The notes beneath the pieces are model-generated. The model was not told where the DNA came from. It made no database searches and saw only the letters and a list, made by a program, of their open reading frames with translations. Shown piece by piece: positions 19,328-29,030 of a stretch of DNA of 64,000 nucleotides; position 1 is the stretch's first letter, and each line of letters opens with the position of its first letter. This stretch comes from Pseudomonas sp. KBW05 (lineage in GTDB: Bacteria > Pseudomonadota > Gammaproteobacteria > Pseudomonadales > Pseudomonadaceae). A program made the position numbers and the translations under genes. The DNA is taken from contig NZ_QAJM01000027.1 of the NCBI RefSeq assembly GCF_003852405.1, forward strand, positions 62,001 through 126,000, read 5' to 3'.

Positions 19328-21619
19328 TTAATGGACGGTAGTGCTTTCGAAAGCGTTTCCTCCGTGCAGCCATCGAGTAGTAAACAACCTTGCAAACTCT
19401 ACCGCACCTTTGAAATTCAACTGAGATGACGCATAGGATTTCATGAGCAGGGAGCGGGGCAGTGCCCAGTCCCACTTCTCCTTGATTAGATTCTCGACTC
19501 CATCCAGTAACGCCTCAATATCGTCGGGATCCAGTTCCGCAACTCTTGCGAGGGCGTCAGCGACACTTTTTTGTGAGTCGCCGAGCGACAATGCAAGGCC
19601 CGAACTCTCGCAAGACAGTCCTACATAGTTGAACATGAGCACTAGAGCGTCGTTGGTTTGGTCGCCACGCCAAGTCAACAAATGAGTTTTCGAGTCAGAG
19701 CCGTAGGTGAATTCATGTGCTAGCCCGAGAGATCTGAAGGATTTACGGGCTTCGCTCAACAGCTCCTGCGCTTTGCTATCGATGAAGGGGCAGGGCGTTA
19801 TTTCAGTCAGTACGGCCCTCATCTCCTCTCTTACATGGTCATGTACCGTCGCACCAAGCCCGTCGAATTGGGGTGGCTGACCGCCTCGAGCGGCGGTTAC
19901 GACGATCACCTTTTTTTCGATATCTACATCCAGTACGCGCCAACGCCGGCCACCAAAGATAATCCGCTGCCCCTTCATTAGAGGCCGACTGACAGGGATT
20001 GACCCAAGCGGCTTGCCCTCGCGGATAAGCCTGAATTCTTCATCGCTGGTGAAGGCGCTATAGAACTCGTAATGGTTGATCAGTCGTTCGCCGACTTCTC
20101 CTGGTAGTAGGTAACCTGAGCTGTCCTGCACGATCAGTTTCTTCTCGCCGAGTCCCTTCAGTAGAGCAAAGAAGTCAGGCTTGGAAATGCTTTTAAATGT
20201 CCCGCTTTCAACCAGACTACCCCATAGCTGCGCCGCGCTGGCTCCTCCTTGCTGTGCGATTACTGACAGAATTTGTTGTACCAATGTCGAGGCATGCAAT
20301 CCCTCTGCCCTAGGCGGCTCAAACCAGTTGCCAATCAGCAGCCTGATCATCGCGATGGTTTGGACGAGGTTCTGGCGAAGTAGATCTGATAGCAACGATT
20401 GATCTGTAAGCTCACGTTCCTGACAGTACGCCCGTAGCGTAGCGGGTTCATCGTTCCGGCGACCTGACCGACCTAGACGTTGGCGCAGGCTTGCGACTGA
20501 TGGCGGAGAGCCTATCTGGACGACCGTCTTGATGTTGCCGATGTCTATCCCAAGCTCCAGAGTGGTGGTGCACACGGCGGTTGCTGGCGATGTGCCTGCT
20601 TTGAGCGCGCGCTCCGTGTCTTCGCGAAGATCTTTCGAAAGACTACCGTGATGAGGCAGGAATTCGTTCGGCATACCGCTGATTTCACACAGGCGACGTA
20701 GGCGGTCTGCGTACCACTCCACCTCCTGCCGGCTGTTCGGGAAGACCAAATTGTTACTGCCACGCAGCACCTTGTACATATGGGCGGCGATGGCATGTCT
20801 GGAGCCCGATTCGTCTTCCTCCTCCTCCTCTTCATCTTGATTCTGATCAGGCTCAGCTTTCGGTGCTTCAACGAGGAGCAGCTTTTGCATTGGCGGCATC
20901 ACGTAGCCGCGCACTTGCACTTGAAGATTCTGGCCGGATGATTTTGATTCAATTACCTGTACCCGCTGAGGATGCCCGGGCCGAAGAAACTCACTTGCTA
21001 GCGACATATCTCCCAGCGTGGCGGACAACCCGACTCTCGGTAGAGCCTTTCCGGCGACAAGCTCTACACGCTGCATCAATGACTGGAGCTGCTTACCACG
21101 CTCGCTACCAATGAAAGCATGTAGCTCGTCGACCACGATGTAACGCAGGTTCTGGAACAGCCCGGCCAAACTAGAGCCCCTGTTTACGAATAATGCTTCC
21201 AGAGACTCAGGTGTGATCAGCAGAACGCCTTTGGGAGACTTGAGGAACTTGTGTTTTTTGCTTGCTGACACATCACCGTGCCATGCCACAACAGGGAGAT
21301 CCAGTTGCTCACACAGTCGACTCAGTCTGTCCCACTGATCGTTGATGAGTGCCTTCAGTGGGCTGATATAGAGGACAGCACCTGCAGGGTCGGGGTGATT
21401 CATCAGGTTTGTGAGGATGGGCAAGAACGCGGCCTCAGTTTTACCCGCAGCAGTTGAGGCGGCGATGATCACGTCCCGGTCAGCTTCGACTAGCGCTGAA
21501 ATCGCCCATTCCTGGGCGTCCCGCAATGCTGTCCATCCTTGGGCCCAAACCCATTGTTGGACGGCTGGATGCAGGCGCTCGAAAGACGAGGATTCAGAGT
21601 TTGAAACTGGTGAGCTCAT
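19328..21619 (-). CDS. Lhr-like superfamily 2 DEAD/DEAH helicase (BrxHI-like)
   Basis: ATP-driven nucleic-acid helicase of 763 aa. Motif I is STAAGKT (55-61), motif II DELH (164-167), motif III SAT (199-201), and motif VI QRLGRSGRR is near residue 395. An acidic run of Asp/Glu around 260-272 sits in an insert. The C-terminal half resembles Lhr-type helicases such as BrxHI of type 2 BREX. It is the last gene of a three-gene operon: the preceding ATPase gene overlaps it by 26 bases. A role in DNA processing or phage defence is inferred from the partners, not shown. Confidence 0.88.
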   Translation of the reverse strand: MSSPVSNSESSSFERLHPAVQQWVWAQGWTALRDAQEWAISALVEADRDVIIAASTAAGKTEAAFLPILTNLMNHPDPAGAVLYISPLKALINDQWDRLSRLCEQLDLPVVAWHGDVSASKKHKFLKSPKGVLLITPESLEALFVNRGSSLAGLFQNLRYIVVDELHAFIGSERGKQLQSLMQRVELVAGKALPRVGLSATLGDMSLASEFLRPGHPQRVQVIESKSSGQNLQVQVRGYVMPPMQKLLLVEAPKAEPDQNQDEEEEEEDESGSRHAIAAHMYKVLRGSNNLVFPNSRQEVEWYADRLRRLCEISGMPNEFLPHHGSLSKDLREDTERALKAGTSPATAVCTTTLELGIDIGNIKTVVQIGSPPSVASLRQRLGRSGRRNDEPATLRAYCQERELTDQSLLSDLLRQNLVQTIAMIRLLIGNWFEPPRAEGLHASTLVQQILSVIAQQGGASAAQLWGSLVESGTFKSISKPDFFALLKGLGEKKLIVQDSSGYLLPGEVGERLINHYEFYSAFTSDEEFRLIREGKPLGSIPVSRPLMKGQRIIFGGRRWRVLDVDIEKKVIVVTAARGGQPPQFDGLGATVHDHVREEMRAVLTEITPCPFIDSKAQELLSEARKSFRSLGLAHEFTYGSDSKTHLLTWRGDQTNDALVLMFNYVGLSCESSGLALSLGDSQKSVADALARVAELDPDDIEALLDGVENLIKEKWDWALPRSLLMKSYASSQLNFKGAVEFARLFTTRWLHGGNAFESTTVH

Positions 21620-22889
21620 CGTCTGCCTCGATGCTTAAATCCTGCATGGCGCCATCGTCTTGAGCAATCTGAACAGCGCCTACCAATGCACGCCAGTCCG
21701 CGCCGGGGTTCTGCTCCAGTACGGCGAGCAAGTTGATGAACGCCGTAATAGTCGTACGAGGCGTCCGGAAGTAGGCTTCCCCCAATCGTTGATTGCAGTG
21801 CGACATGAATGCAGGAATTGCCTCATCTGGCATCAAATACTTGTCCGGGTCGCCGTAGGCATAAACGTTACGCAGCTTTTGAAGCAGTACGTAGAAGTCT
21901 TCCGGAGTCAGGCTGCTCAGGCGGATTACGGGCCCGGACAGGTCGATCAATCCAGATTTGGCAAACGTGTTTTCAGCAAGCCGTGACTGCAAGGCGGGGT
22001 AGCTGTAAAGCCCGCGACGCGTGTCCATCAAAAACTCTGGCGTACCGCCGAGGACGAAGCCTAGACCCTCAGTGGTGCCTTGTAAGGAATCATTTAAAAT
22101 CCGCAAGATCTGCTCGTAGTTGGCGTTGCGTGCCTGGGTGTTCGCTAGCTTGTACAGGTTGACAAGCTCGTCCAGACAAATCATGAGGCCGCCAAACCCT
22201 GCAAGCCGGACGAACCGCGACAGTAACTTCAACTGATCGTAGACCGATGCGTCATCAATGATTGTTCGGACACCAAGCGCCGCACGAGCATCTGTTCTAG
22301 TAGTGAATTCTCCTCGCAGCCATCGAATGGCATCTGCCTTCAGCTGCTCGTCGCCTTGTTCAAACCCTTGGCAGTATTTGGCAATTACGTCGGCGAAATC
22401 GTAGCCGTTTACCATCTCAGTGAGTTCGGCCAGAAATTCGCGAATGACGATTTCGCTCTCGACACCTCGCGTTTTGGCTTCAGATTTGGCTTGGGAAATG
22501 AATTTCTCAACAATACCCTGCAGCGCGCCACCGTCCGGTTTCGTCCGGGTGGACATGTTTTTAGCGAGCTCGGCATACAGGGAGCGTGCTTGTCCTCCGG
22601 ATGCATGAAGCCTACGGTCGGGATTCAAATCGGCGTGCATTGTGACCAGCTTTCGCTCCATCGCAATGCCTCTGACAAGGTTGAGAAAAAAGGTTTTCCC
22701 CGCACCATATTCGCCTACAACGACCCTAAAAGCGGAGCCGCCGTCAGCTAGTCGATCTATGTCTTTCAGAAGAGCGTCTAGCTCTTTCGCTCGACCCACC
22801 TGAATAAGATGTTGGCCCGCACGAGGAACTACACCGGCTCGCAATGACTGGATGACCGCATCGCGATCTTTGGGGCGTATCGTGCTCAT
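21594..22889 (-). CDS. DUF2791 P-loop ATPase (BrxD-like)
   Basis: AAA-type ATPase of 431 aa. Walker A is GEYGAGKT (59-66) and Walker B LMICLDE (235-241), preceded by the family-typical N-terminus with GRAKELDALL. This is the DUF2791 family, which includes BrxD of type 2 BREX. It overlaps the TerB_N-protein gene upstream by 4 bases (ATGA) and the helicase gene downstream by 26 bases, so the three are translationally coupled. It probably loads or powers the helicase. No BREX pglX, brxC or pglZ gene is present in the window. Confidence 0.88.
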   Translation of the reverse strand: MSTIRPKDRDAVIQSLRAGVVPRAGQHLIQVGRAKELDALLKDIDRLADGGSAFRVVVGEYGAGKTFFLNLVRGIAMERKLVTMHADLNPDRRLHASGGQARSLYAELAKNMSTRTKPDGGALQGIVEKFISQAKSEAKTRGVESEIVIREFLAELTEMVNGYDFADVIAKYCQGFEQGDEQLKADAIRWLRGEFTTRTDARAALGVRTIIDDASVYDQLKLLSRFVRLAGFGGLMICLDELVNLYKLANTQARNANYEQILRILNDSLQGTTEGLGFVLGGTPEFLMDTRRGLYSYPALQSRLAENTFAKSGLIDLSGPVIRLSSLTPEDFYVLLQKLRNVYAYGDPDKYLMPDEAIPAFMSHCNQRLGEAYFRTPRTTITAFINLLAVLEQNPGADWRALVGAVQIAQDDGAMQDLSIEADDELTSFKL

Positions 22890-25324
22890 AAGGCTAATTC
22901 TTCCAGGATATCTGGGTTGATCTCGATGGGGTCATCCCCCTCGGAGACTGGCATGTCGAACCGTTCAAACGCCATGTCGTTGATGTGCTCGAGAGCACCG
23001 TCCAGCATGAGTTCCATATCAGTGGCAACATCTTCCAGCTCTTGGCGGCTCCATTCTCGGCGTGACACGATCATTCGTAGAAACGCTGAGTGTTCTGTGT
23101 CGAGCCCATGCACAGTCGCCGTATGATCAGTTGGCTGATCCCTGATACTGACCTTCACGATAGGCGGTTCCGGAGATTCATCATTGAATACCTCCGCCAA
23201 CAATGCTGAAACCGCTGCCGTCTCGCGTTGGAGCTGCGCAATTTTGTCCATGTCCAAATTGAAGCCTTGGGAGGCGTCAGTAATGCTTGACGTACCACCG
23301 GCCTGTTTGGCACTAGGCTCGGCACCAAGTGCGGACGCAGCGGAAGAATTCCTAGAAGGGGTGATGGCCGCGCCGTGTAAGTCCCCGTAAAGCAGCTGCG
23401 TATCCAGCTCAAGTGTTTTATAAACGCGCTCCAGCAGCCGGACTTCCTGAGGCGAAACGTTTCCGTCAGCTTGAGCGAGATGAGCTAGGAACCCAGCTAT
23501 GGTGCGTTTGGCGTCGGCACTCAGAGGGCTTAACTTTTTCTTTAGGCTCGCCAGTGTAGGCGGCTGAAGAATTTGGATTTGCAGGTGGGCTTTGAGCCGT
23601 TTCTGATGAGATACGCGAAGATGACTCCAGGAATCGATATGCCGCCCTAGCTGGGTCATCTCATCGCCTGAGCTTTCACCATCTACGGCCGCAACCGCGC
23701 TTGCCAAATCCAGTGTTACCGCTGCAGCGTGATAGTCCGAAGATGTCCTTAGGCTTCCATCATCGTCACTCGTCGCGAACAATACGATCGTGTCGGAATT
23801 TTTGGGAGTACGGCTACCCGATAGTACATCTGGCTCAAAGCCGATATTCAAAGACTCGAGGGCTCTTGCCAAGGCTACAATTGTTCCACGAGGCAGAGCT
23901 CCTGAAGATCCAAAGCGACCTGCCAGATCCCCAAAACTCATCACCAACTGCTCATCCCCGGCTTGGAGTTGCAGTTCAGCGATTGCATCCTTCGCCGCTG
24001 CCGGCCATAGGGCCACCGGCAGTTGCAGAATACCCTCCAGATTTGAGGCTCCTTCTGGGTTACGACCTAGGTATCTGCTGTATGGGTCGAGGGCTATAGT
24101 GCATTCATCCACCATAGCCTGCAGCTTGTTACGCGTTGCCGAAGTAGCGGAAACATCCGGTATATCACCCAACGCAATTTCGGGAGCGCTCAAGCGCGAA
24201 GAGGCGGAGCGATAGGCGATTTTGAGCAGAGTCTTATTTTGGGTAAGCACAAGGCCCTTCGGATAAAGGGCTGAATACCGGGCCACGAACAGCTGCGCAA
24301 ACTGATCCGCGCATCTGCTCACAGCAGTGCGGCGGCTGATGTTAGGGTCTGACTGTACCCATGCCATTGCCCACGCCGCGTTCAGGGGATGTTTATCCAA
24401 AGCCATTTGGCCTAATGCCAGTCGTAGCGCAATCGGCAATTCAAAGCCATTCGACTCAAATCGAGGCGGTGCATTCAAGTACATCTGCGGTTCCACATCC
24501 ATGAGTTGTATGTGGTTGAGCAGATTCGACGCGTAGTTTCGAAACGATGAATTGTCCCCGTAGAGGGTTTTAAGACGCTCAATCTCCGCTGCGATGGTGG
24601 GGAGTTCCGAGCGCGCGGCCTCATCTGTAATTGAATCAATGATGGCCCGACGCTCGAGACCGTAAAAAAAGATGAAGACATATCCTATATCCACACTGGG
24701 TGCACAGCGGCCCTCGGACAGCCATTGCAGGTACCCACGTCGTGCTGCAGGAGAAATGCCGCTGTAACTCGGCCAATACCCGGTTAGCTTCTCAGTGAGA
24801 TCCACATGCGCAGCGTGCACAGTCAACTGGCCGTCAATCAACGAGGGCTCTTGGTCAAACGCCCGATCTGCTCTCTCAGTGAAATACACCAAGGCAACCT
24901 TAAGGGCCTGTCCGCCGACGGTGATGGTTTCATCTTTTCCAATCCATCGCGCTTTCGGGGTTAGGTTTTTAGGCTTGGGAATCGTGAATTGCTGCTCAGG
25001 CGAGCTCACCCTGATCGTATGGAAATCTGAGCCAGCGCGGTCTCCGCTGTTCACATCAACGCTGATTTCAGATTTTTGCTCGTGATTTGACAAGGAGGCG
25101 GTCTGACCTAATGAGTCGGCTAGGATATTCGTTTTAAGGCGAGGAGGGCGCTTCGGTGGCGCTGCGGAGTACTTCATTATTAGCCAGATGACGGCAACGA
25201 TTCCTGCCAAAACTGCGACTGTGAGCCGCAGCTTTGATGGTGCAGCGGCGATGGCCACGACCAGTATCAGTATCAAGATCACCGCGCTCGACATGCCTAG
25301 GCTGCTTTTTTGCTTCCGTGCCAT
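22886..25324 (-). CDS. Membrane-anchored TerB_N/TerB/TerB_C protein
   Basis: A protein of 812 aa that begins with two membrane segments (about 12-28 and 33-51) and a linker. From about 125 to 330 follows a TerB_N-type domain (VGGQALKVALVYF, GYWPSYSGISPAARRGYLQWL). An acidic TerB-like helical bundle lies around 620-670 (HLAQADGNVSPQEVRLLERVY), and a TerB_C-like acidic tail closes the protein. TerB domains bind metal and are linked to tellurite and stress systems. The start at 25324 is chosen because GGAG lies eight bases upstream; longer N-terminal readings are possible. It is first in the operon with the ATPase and helicase and could tether them to the membrane. Confidence 0.85.
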   Translation of the reverse strand: MARKQKSSLGMSSAVILILILVVAIAAAPSKLRLTVAVLAGIVAVIWLIMKYSAAPPKRPPRLKTNILADSLGQTASLSNHEQKSEISVDVNSGDRAGSDFHTIRVSSPEQQFTIPKPKNLTPKARWIGKDETITVGGQALKVALVYFTERADRAFDQEPSLIDGQLTVHAAHVDLTEKLTGYWPSYSGISPAARRGYLQWLSEGRCAPSVDIGYVFIFFYGLERRAIIDSITDEAARSELPTIAAEIERLKTLYGDNSSFRNYASNLLNHIQLMDVEPQMYLNAPPRFESNGFELPIALRLALGQMALDKHPLNAAWAMAWVQSDPNISRRTAVSRCADQFAQLFVARYSALYPKGLVLTQNKTLLKIAYRSASSRLSAPEIALGDIPDVSATSATRNKLQAMVDECTIALDPYSRYLGRNPEGASNLEGILQLPVALWPAAAKDAIAELQLQAGDEQLVMSFGDLAGRFGSSGALPRGTIVALARALESLNIGFEPDVLSGSRTPKNSDTIVLFATSDDDGSLRTSSDYHAAAVTLDLASAVAAVDGESSGDEMTQLGRHIDSWSHLRVSHQKRLKAHLQIQILQPPTLASLKKKLSPLSADAKRTIAGFLAHLAQADGNVSPQEVRLLERVYKTLELDTQLLYGDLHGAAITPSRNSSAASALGAEPSAKQAGGTSSITDASQGFNLDMDKIAQLQRETAAVSALLAEVFNDESPEPPIVKVSIRDQPTDHTATVHGLDTEHSAFLRMIVSRREWSRQELEDVATDMELMLDGALEHINDMAFERFDMPVSEGDDPIEINPDILEELAL

Positions 25325-25765
25325 CAGGCGCTCCATGAAGTTCGGCTGGCTTATTGGCAGTATCTGCATTTTTTCGATTGGCGCCAAGCATGGCAGTTGA
25401 TGTAGGTTTATCTCGCCGATGTACCGCAACAAAATTCTCCATAGATTGAGCTAGGTGGAGAGCATCGTCCTTATTTCTGGAATCGCGTAACTTTGTCTCT
25501 AACGAAGTCATCGTCGCGGGTTTGCGTGCAGCAGAGGTTTGGCCGCTGCTAAGCCAGGCGCAGAGATGGCCCTCGTACTATGCCAATTCGGCAAACGTCG
25601 TACTTCATTATCACATCGGGCCGGATCTTAAAGACGGGGTATCTTTCTACTTCGAAACGTTCGGCTTAATGCGCACTTCGATGAATCGCGGATGAGCGCT
25701 TTGGCCGCTATCACTCCGTCGCGATAATCTGACTTTGTAAAGTAGCGTCCGCTTAGGCCGGAGCG

Positions 25766-27046
25766 CTACCTAGCCTTGACCGTCCACAACTGATCCATTT
25801 TGGTCGTGTAGCTCTGACTCATCAGCTCCCGACGCATCGCCCAACCAGGCGCTGCTGGCACACTCGCTACCCGAAGGATTCCCTTTCCCCAGCGGCCATT
25901 GATCTCATCCAGAACGCTCATGACCTTGTCTGCCATTACAGGTTGCGAATGAGCGAACAGGTCATCAGTGAACTCGCCAGGCTGCCGTAGATCCATCAGC
26001 AGAACCTCCGCCTTACTGTATTTGTAGCCCGGTCGGAAGAGGCGATTGACCGCATCGGTTGCGGCCTTCGTCATGAGTCGCACGTCGTTGGTCGGGTACG
26101 GCAATTCCACCAGAGCTCCATTTGCATATTTCGCTTCCTGGGGATTGAACATGCCGGTTCTAATGCTCACACGGATCTTCTTGCATAGCGAGGTTTGTGC
26201 TCGGAGCTTTTCCGCCGCGCGTTGTGTATAGGTAGCGACCGCTTCCCTAATCGGCTCAATTTCGGTGAGCCGCGTACCGAACATCCTGCTACAGCAAATC
26301 TCCTGCTTGGGAGGATCAGCCTGACCCAACTCCAGACATGGGGTGCCGGCGAGTTCGCGAGCGGTTTTCTCGACCACCACGCTGAATTTTTGGCGAAGCA
26401 TCCACGGGTTGGCTTTTGCCAAGTCCATCGCGGTCTTGATGCCCAGCGTTTCCAGGTGCGCCTTCATGCGCCTGCCGATGCCCCAGACCTCGCCGACATC
26501 GGTGTTGCGCAACGTCCAGTCCCGTTTGAACGGGTCGCAAAGATCGACCACGCCGCCGGTGATATCTAACAGTCGCTTGGCGGTATGGTTTGCGAGCTTC
26601 GCCAGCGTCTTGGTGTGAGCAATACCCACCCCGACTGGAATCCCCGTGCACTTGAAAAGAGTGGAACGCATACGTCGCCCAAAAGCAGATAGATCACCTG
26701 GGACGCCAGTGAGGTCGGCAAACGCTTCATCGATGCTATATACCTCGAGCGCTGGCACCATCGATTCGATAATCGTCATGACGCGTTCGCTCATGTCGCC
26801 GTACAGACCGTAATTACTGCTAAAAGCCACGATTCCATGCCGGCGTAGATGGTCTTTGATCTGGAAGTACGGCTGGCCCATTTTCACGAAAGGCTTCGCG
26901 TCGTAGCTGCGCGCAATCACACAGCCGTCGTTGTTGGACAGCACCACAATAGGCGTCTTGGCGAGGTCAGGTCTGAAGACGCGCTCGCAGCTCGCATAGA
27001 AGCTGTTGCAGTCGATCAGGGCGAAGACAGGTTCACGTATTGTCAT
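25766..27046 (-). CDS. umuC: DNA polymerase V catalytic subunit UmuC
   Basis: Y-family translesion polymerase of 426 aa. The N-terminus ALIDCNSFYASCERVF holds the first catalytic Asp, and SIDEAFAD holds the second acidic pair; a little-finger domain follows. It overlaps umuD by 14 bases, the usual umuDC arrangement. Together with cleaved UmuD it copies damaged DNA with low fidelity. The operon is under a LexA box at 27488-27503. Pseudomonas plasmids and islands often carry such genes (rulAB), so mobility is likely. Confidence 0.94.
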   Translation of the reverse strand: MTIREPVFALIDCNSFYASCERVFRPDLAKTPIVVLSNNDGCVIARSYDAKPFVKMGQPYFQIKDHLRRHGIVAFSSNYGLYGDMSERVMTIIESMVPALEVYSIDEAFADLTGVPGDLSAFGRRMRSTLFKCTGIPVGVGIAHTKTLAKLANHTAKRLLDITGGVVDLCDPFKRDWTLRNTDVGEVWGIGRRMKAHLETLGIKTAMDLAKANPWMLRQKFSVVVEKTARELAGTPCLELGQADPPKQEICCSRMFGTRLTEIEPIREAVATYTQRAAEKLRAQTSLCKKIRVSIRTGMFNPQEAKYANGALVELPYPTNDVRLMTKAATDAVNRLFRPGYKYSKAEVLLMDLRQPGEFTDDLFAHSQPVMADKVMSVLDEINGRWGKGILRVASVPAAPGWAMRRELMSQSYTTKMDQLWTVKAR

Positions 27047-27464
27047 GATCGCGGACGCTGTACTTCACGACACCCCAGATCACAAGCTCATCACCTTCCA
27101 TGACATGTCTCGCCGGATATTTTGGATTCTCCGACAAAAGCATCACGGCGTTCTCGCGCAGAAGCAGGCGCTTGCAGAACGGTTCCGAATTCAACGCTGC
27201 GATGACGATATCGCCACTGACCGCATCAATGCTCCGATCAACCACCACCAGATCCCCTGAATAGATCCCGGCGCCCTGCATACTGTCTCCATCGATCCTT
27301 ACCAGGTACACGTGCGGTGCACGTATATCGAACAACTCATCGAGGGAAATGTGTTTCTCAATGTGGTCAGCAGCTGGCGAAGGGAACCCCGCAGGCACCT
27401 TGGAGGAATAGAGAGGTAGTTTCTTACCGCCAAGTGCGAGTGGGCCGAGGATGGTGATGCTCAT
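27033..27464 (-). CDS. umuD: UmuD, self-cleaving subunit of polymerase V
   Basis: A 143-aa S24/LexA-like protease. The Ser-Lys dyad is Ser61 (GDSMQGAGI) and Lys98 (FCKRLLL), and the expected cleavage site Ala25-Gly26 is present in VPAGFPSP. RecA filaments trigger cleavage, producing the active UmuD' that binds UmuC. The ATG at 27464 lies 24 bases downstream of the LexA box. It is first in the umuDC operon. Confidence 0.95.
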   Translation of the reverse strand: MSITILGPLALGGKKLPLYSSKVPAGFPSPAADHIEKHISLDELFDIRAPHVYLVRIDGDSMQGAGIYSGDLVVVDRSIDAVSGDIVIAALNSEPFCKRLLLRENAVMLLSENPKYPARHVMEGDELVIWGVVKYSVRDHDNT

Positions 27465-27487
27465 GATGCAAGCCTTTTGGAGATTAA

Positions 27488-27503
27488 CTGTACATACATA
27501 CAG
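27488..27503. promoter_or_regulatory. LexA box shared by umuDC and the SRAP gene
   Basis: CTGTACATACATACAG fits the SOS consensus CTG-N10-CAG, and the symmetry extends to TTAACTGTA on the left and TACAGTTAA on the right (27484-27507). It lies in the 98-base gap between the divergent umuD and SRAP genes, so one LexA site can repress both. Confidence 0.9.
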
Positions 27504-27562
27504 TTAACGATTTGCTACGCTTGCGGTCAATCTCATAAGACAACAATTAGACGGGTGACAGC

Positions 27563-28273
27563 ATGTGCGGACGCTACTCGGTCTACGAATCGATGGATCA
27601 CTATCTCAAGGAGCTTGCGCCGAAGCAGCTGGTGATCAATGGCTATGACCTGTGGCCCGTCGAGCGGTACAACGTCGCGCCCTCTACGCGGGTGGAAATC
27701 ATCCCGCCAGCGGCGGACGGCTTGAGTGTCGATAAGGTCAAATGGGGATGGGCGCCGTTCTGGGCGAAGGGAAAGCGTCCTGACCCAATAAACGCGAGGG
27801 TCGAGACCGTCATGACCGGGAAGTTTTTCAATGAGCTCTGGCCAAATGGTCGCGTACTCGCGCCGGCGAACGGTTGGTTTGAATGGGTTAAAGACCCCGA
27901 TGATGCTAAGAAAAAGCAGCCCTACTTCATCACGCTGAAAGAGCAGATTCCGATGTTCTTCGCCGGCCTGGCTGAAGTACACCAAGGCCTGGAACCGGAT
28001 AATCGCGACGGTTTCGTCATCATCACCGCTGCGAGTGATCAGGGCATGGTCGATATCCATGACCGCAAACCGCTTGTTCTGGCACCTGAGCACGCTCGCG
28101 AATGGATTGATCCTGAGATTTCAGTTGAACGAGCGAAGGAAATCGCGATAGACCATTGCCGACCGGTTACCGATTTTCATTGGTACAAGGTTCGCAAAGA
28201 TGTGGGTAACGTGCGTAATCAAGGCCCGCATCTGATTCAGCCCCTCTCACTGGCCGAAGACGTCGATGACTGA
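27563..28273 (+). CDS. SRAP-family protein (HMCES/YedK-like abasic-site shield)
   Basis: Forms a covalent crosslink to abasic sites in single-stranded DNA through Cys2 after removal of Met1, protecting them from breakage. The 236-aa protein starts MCGRYS; Asn77 (INARVET), Glu107 (GWFEW) and His166 (IHDRKP) match the known active-site residues. It is divergent from umuDC across a single LexA box, so it is probably SOS-induced. The link to translesion synthesis is sensible: both deal with damaged template strands. Confidence 0.93.
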   Translation: MCGRYSVYESMDHYLKELAPKQLVINGYDLWPVERYNVAPSTRVEIIPPAADGLSVDKVKWGWAPFWAKGKRPDPINARVETVMTGKFFNELWPNGRVLAPANGWFEWVKDPDDAKKKQPYFITLKEQIPMFFAGLAEVHQGLEPDNRDGFVIITAASDQGMVDIHDRKPLVLAPEHAREWIDPEISVERAKEIAIDHCRPVTDFHWYKVRKDVGNVRNQGPHLIQPLSLAEDVDD

Positions 28274-28561
28274 TTTCAGTCGCAGTCCAGCGTATCGGCA
28301 ACTGCACGCCTGCGAATTGAAGTATTGGCATGAGGAGGGGAATAAGGTTTTTCCATGCGCGGCCATCTGAATGTAAAAGCAGCCGGATTAGTCATGGAAT
28401 TCCCAACGTTTATCCGTACTTGCCGGCTTCAATCGTTGATTGTCCGACCTCAATTCGGGAAGTATTTCACCACCATCGGGTTTGGAGAACTGGCTGGAGT
28501 TGGAACGACCCCCTGTGGCCGGAAGTCTACCTGTAACTGTTTATAGGTAAGGTACAGAGCA

Positions 28562-28861
28562 ATGGATAAGACAATCACCGTCGATCAACTGGCTACCACC
28601 GACCTAAGGTCAATCAACGAGATATGGCTCGGCGAGACTCATACCCAGCTGTGCCTATGGCGTGGAGAGCAGGTCTTCACCCACGAGATGATGAGTGAGG
28701 GCACTCACGATCAGAATGTCCGACGCCTGTGCTTGCAGTTGGTCGATCCTGACGATCAAGCCGCTATTGTCAGCATTGAGTTGATCGTGCGCGAACAGCT
28801 AAAAAGAATGGGGAAGGAGGGGGAGTTTTATCCGGCTGAGGAGACCAATACTCATCTATAA
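28562..28861 (+). CDS. Unknown 99-aa protein
   Basis: Not recognised. It is an acidic soluble protein with an N-terminal helix and a central WLGETHTQLCLW segment. A weak ribosome-binding site (AGGTAAGG) lies upstream of the ATG. It stands between the SRAP gene and the mvaT-like gene on the same strand. I see no other feature in the 288 bases before it; short overlapping frames there look spurious. Confidence 0.55.
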   Translation: MDKTITVDQLATTDLRSINEIWLGETHTQLCLWRGEQVFTHEMMSEGTHDQNVRRLCLQLVDPDDQAAIVSIELIVREQLKRMGKEGEFYPAEETNTHL

Positions 28862-29030
28862 GAAAAGGCGCATCGGCCATTCACACGGAATCAATCCAAG
28901 ACCTACTGTCGCTTGGGAACAGCTTTTAATATCGGCTGGCCGGGTGAAAGACCTCACGAGCAGCTACTTGTAAGTGCGGGCCGTGATTTATCGTGTAACC
29001 TTCTTGTATTACTCACATCGAGAATTTCTT

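Noticed and set aside
22900-28300. A complete BREX system around the BrxD-like and Lhr-like genes
   Set aside because: No PglX, PglZ, BrxC, BrxA or BrxB gene is present; the following genes are umuDC and SRAP.
28330-28546. Overlapping 63- and 68-aa open frames before 28562
   Set aside because: No ribosome-binding site, no family, and mutual overlap in different frames.
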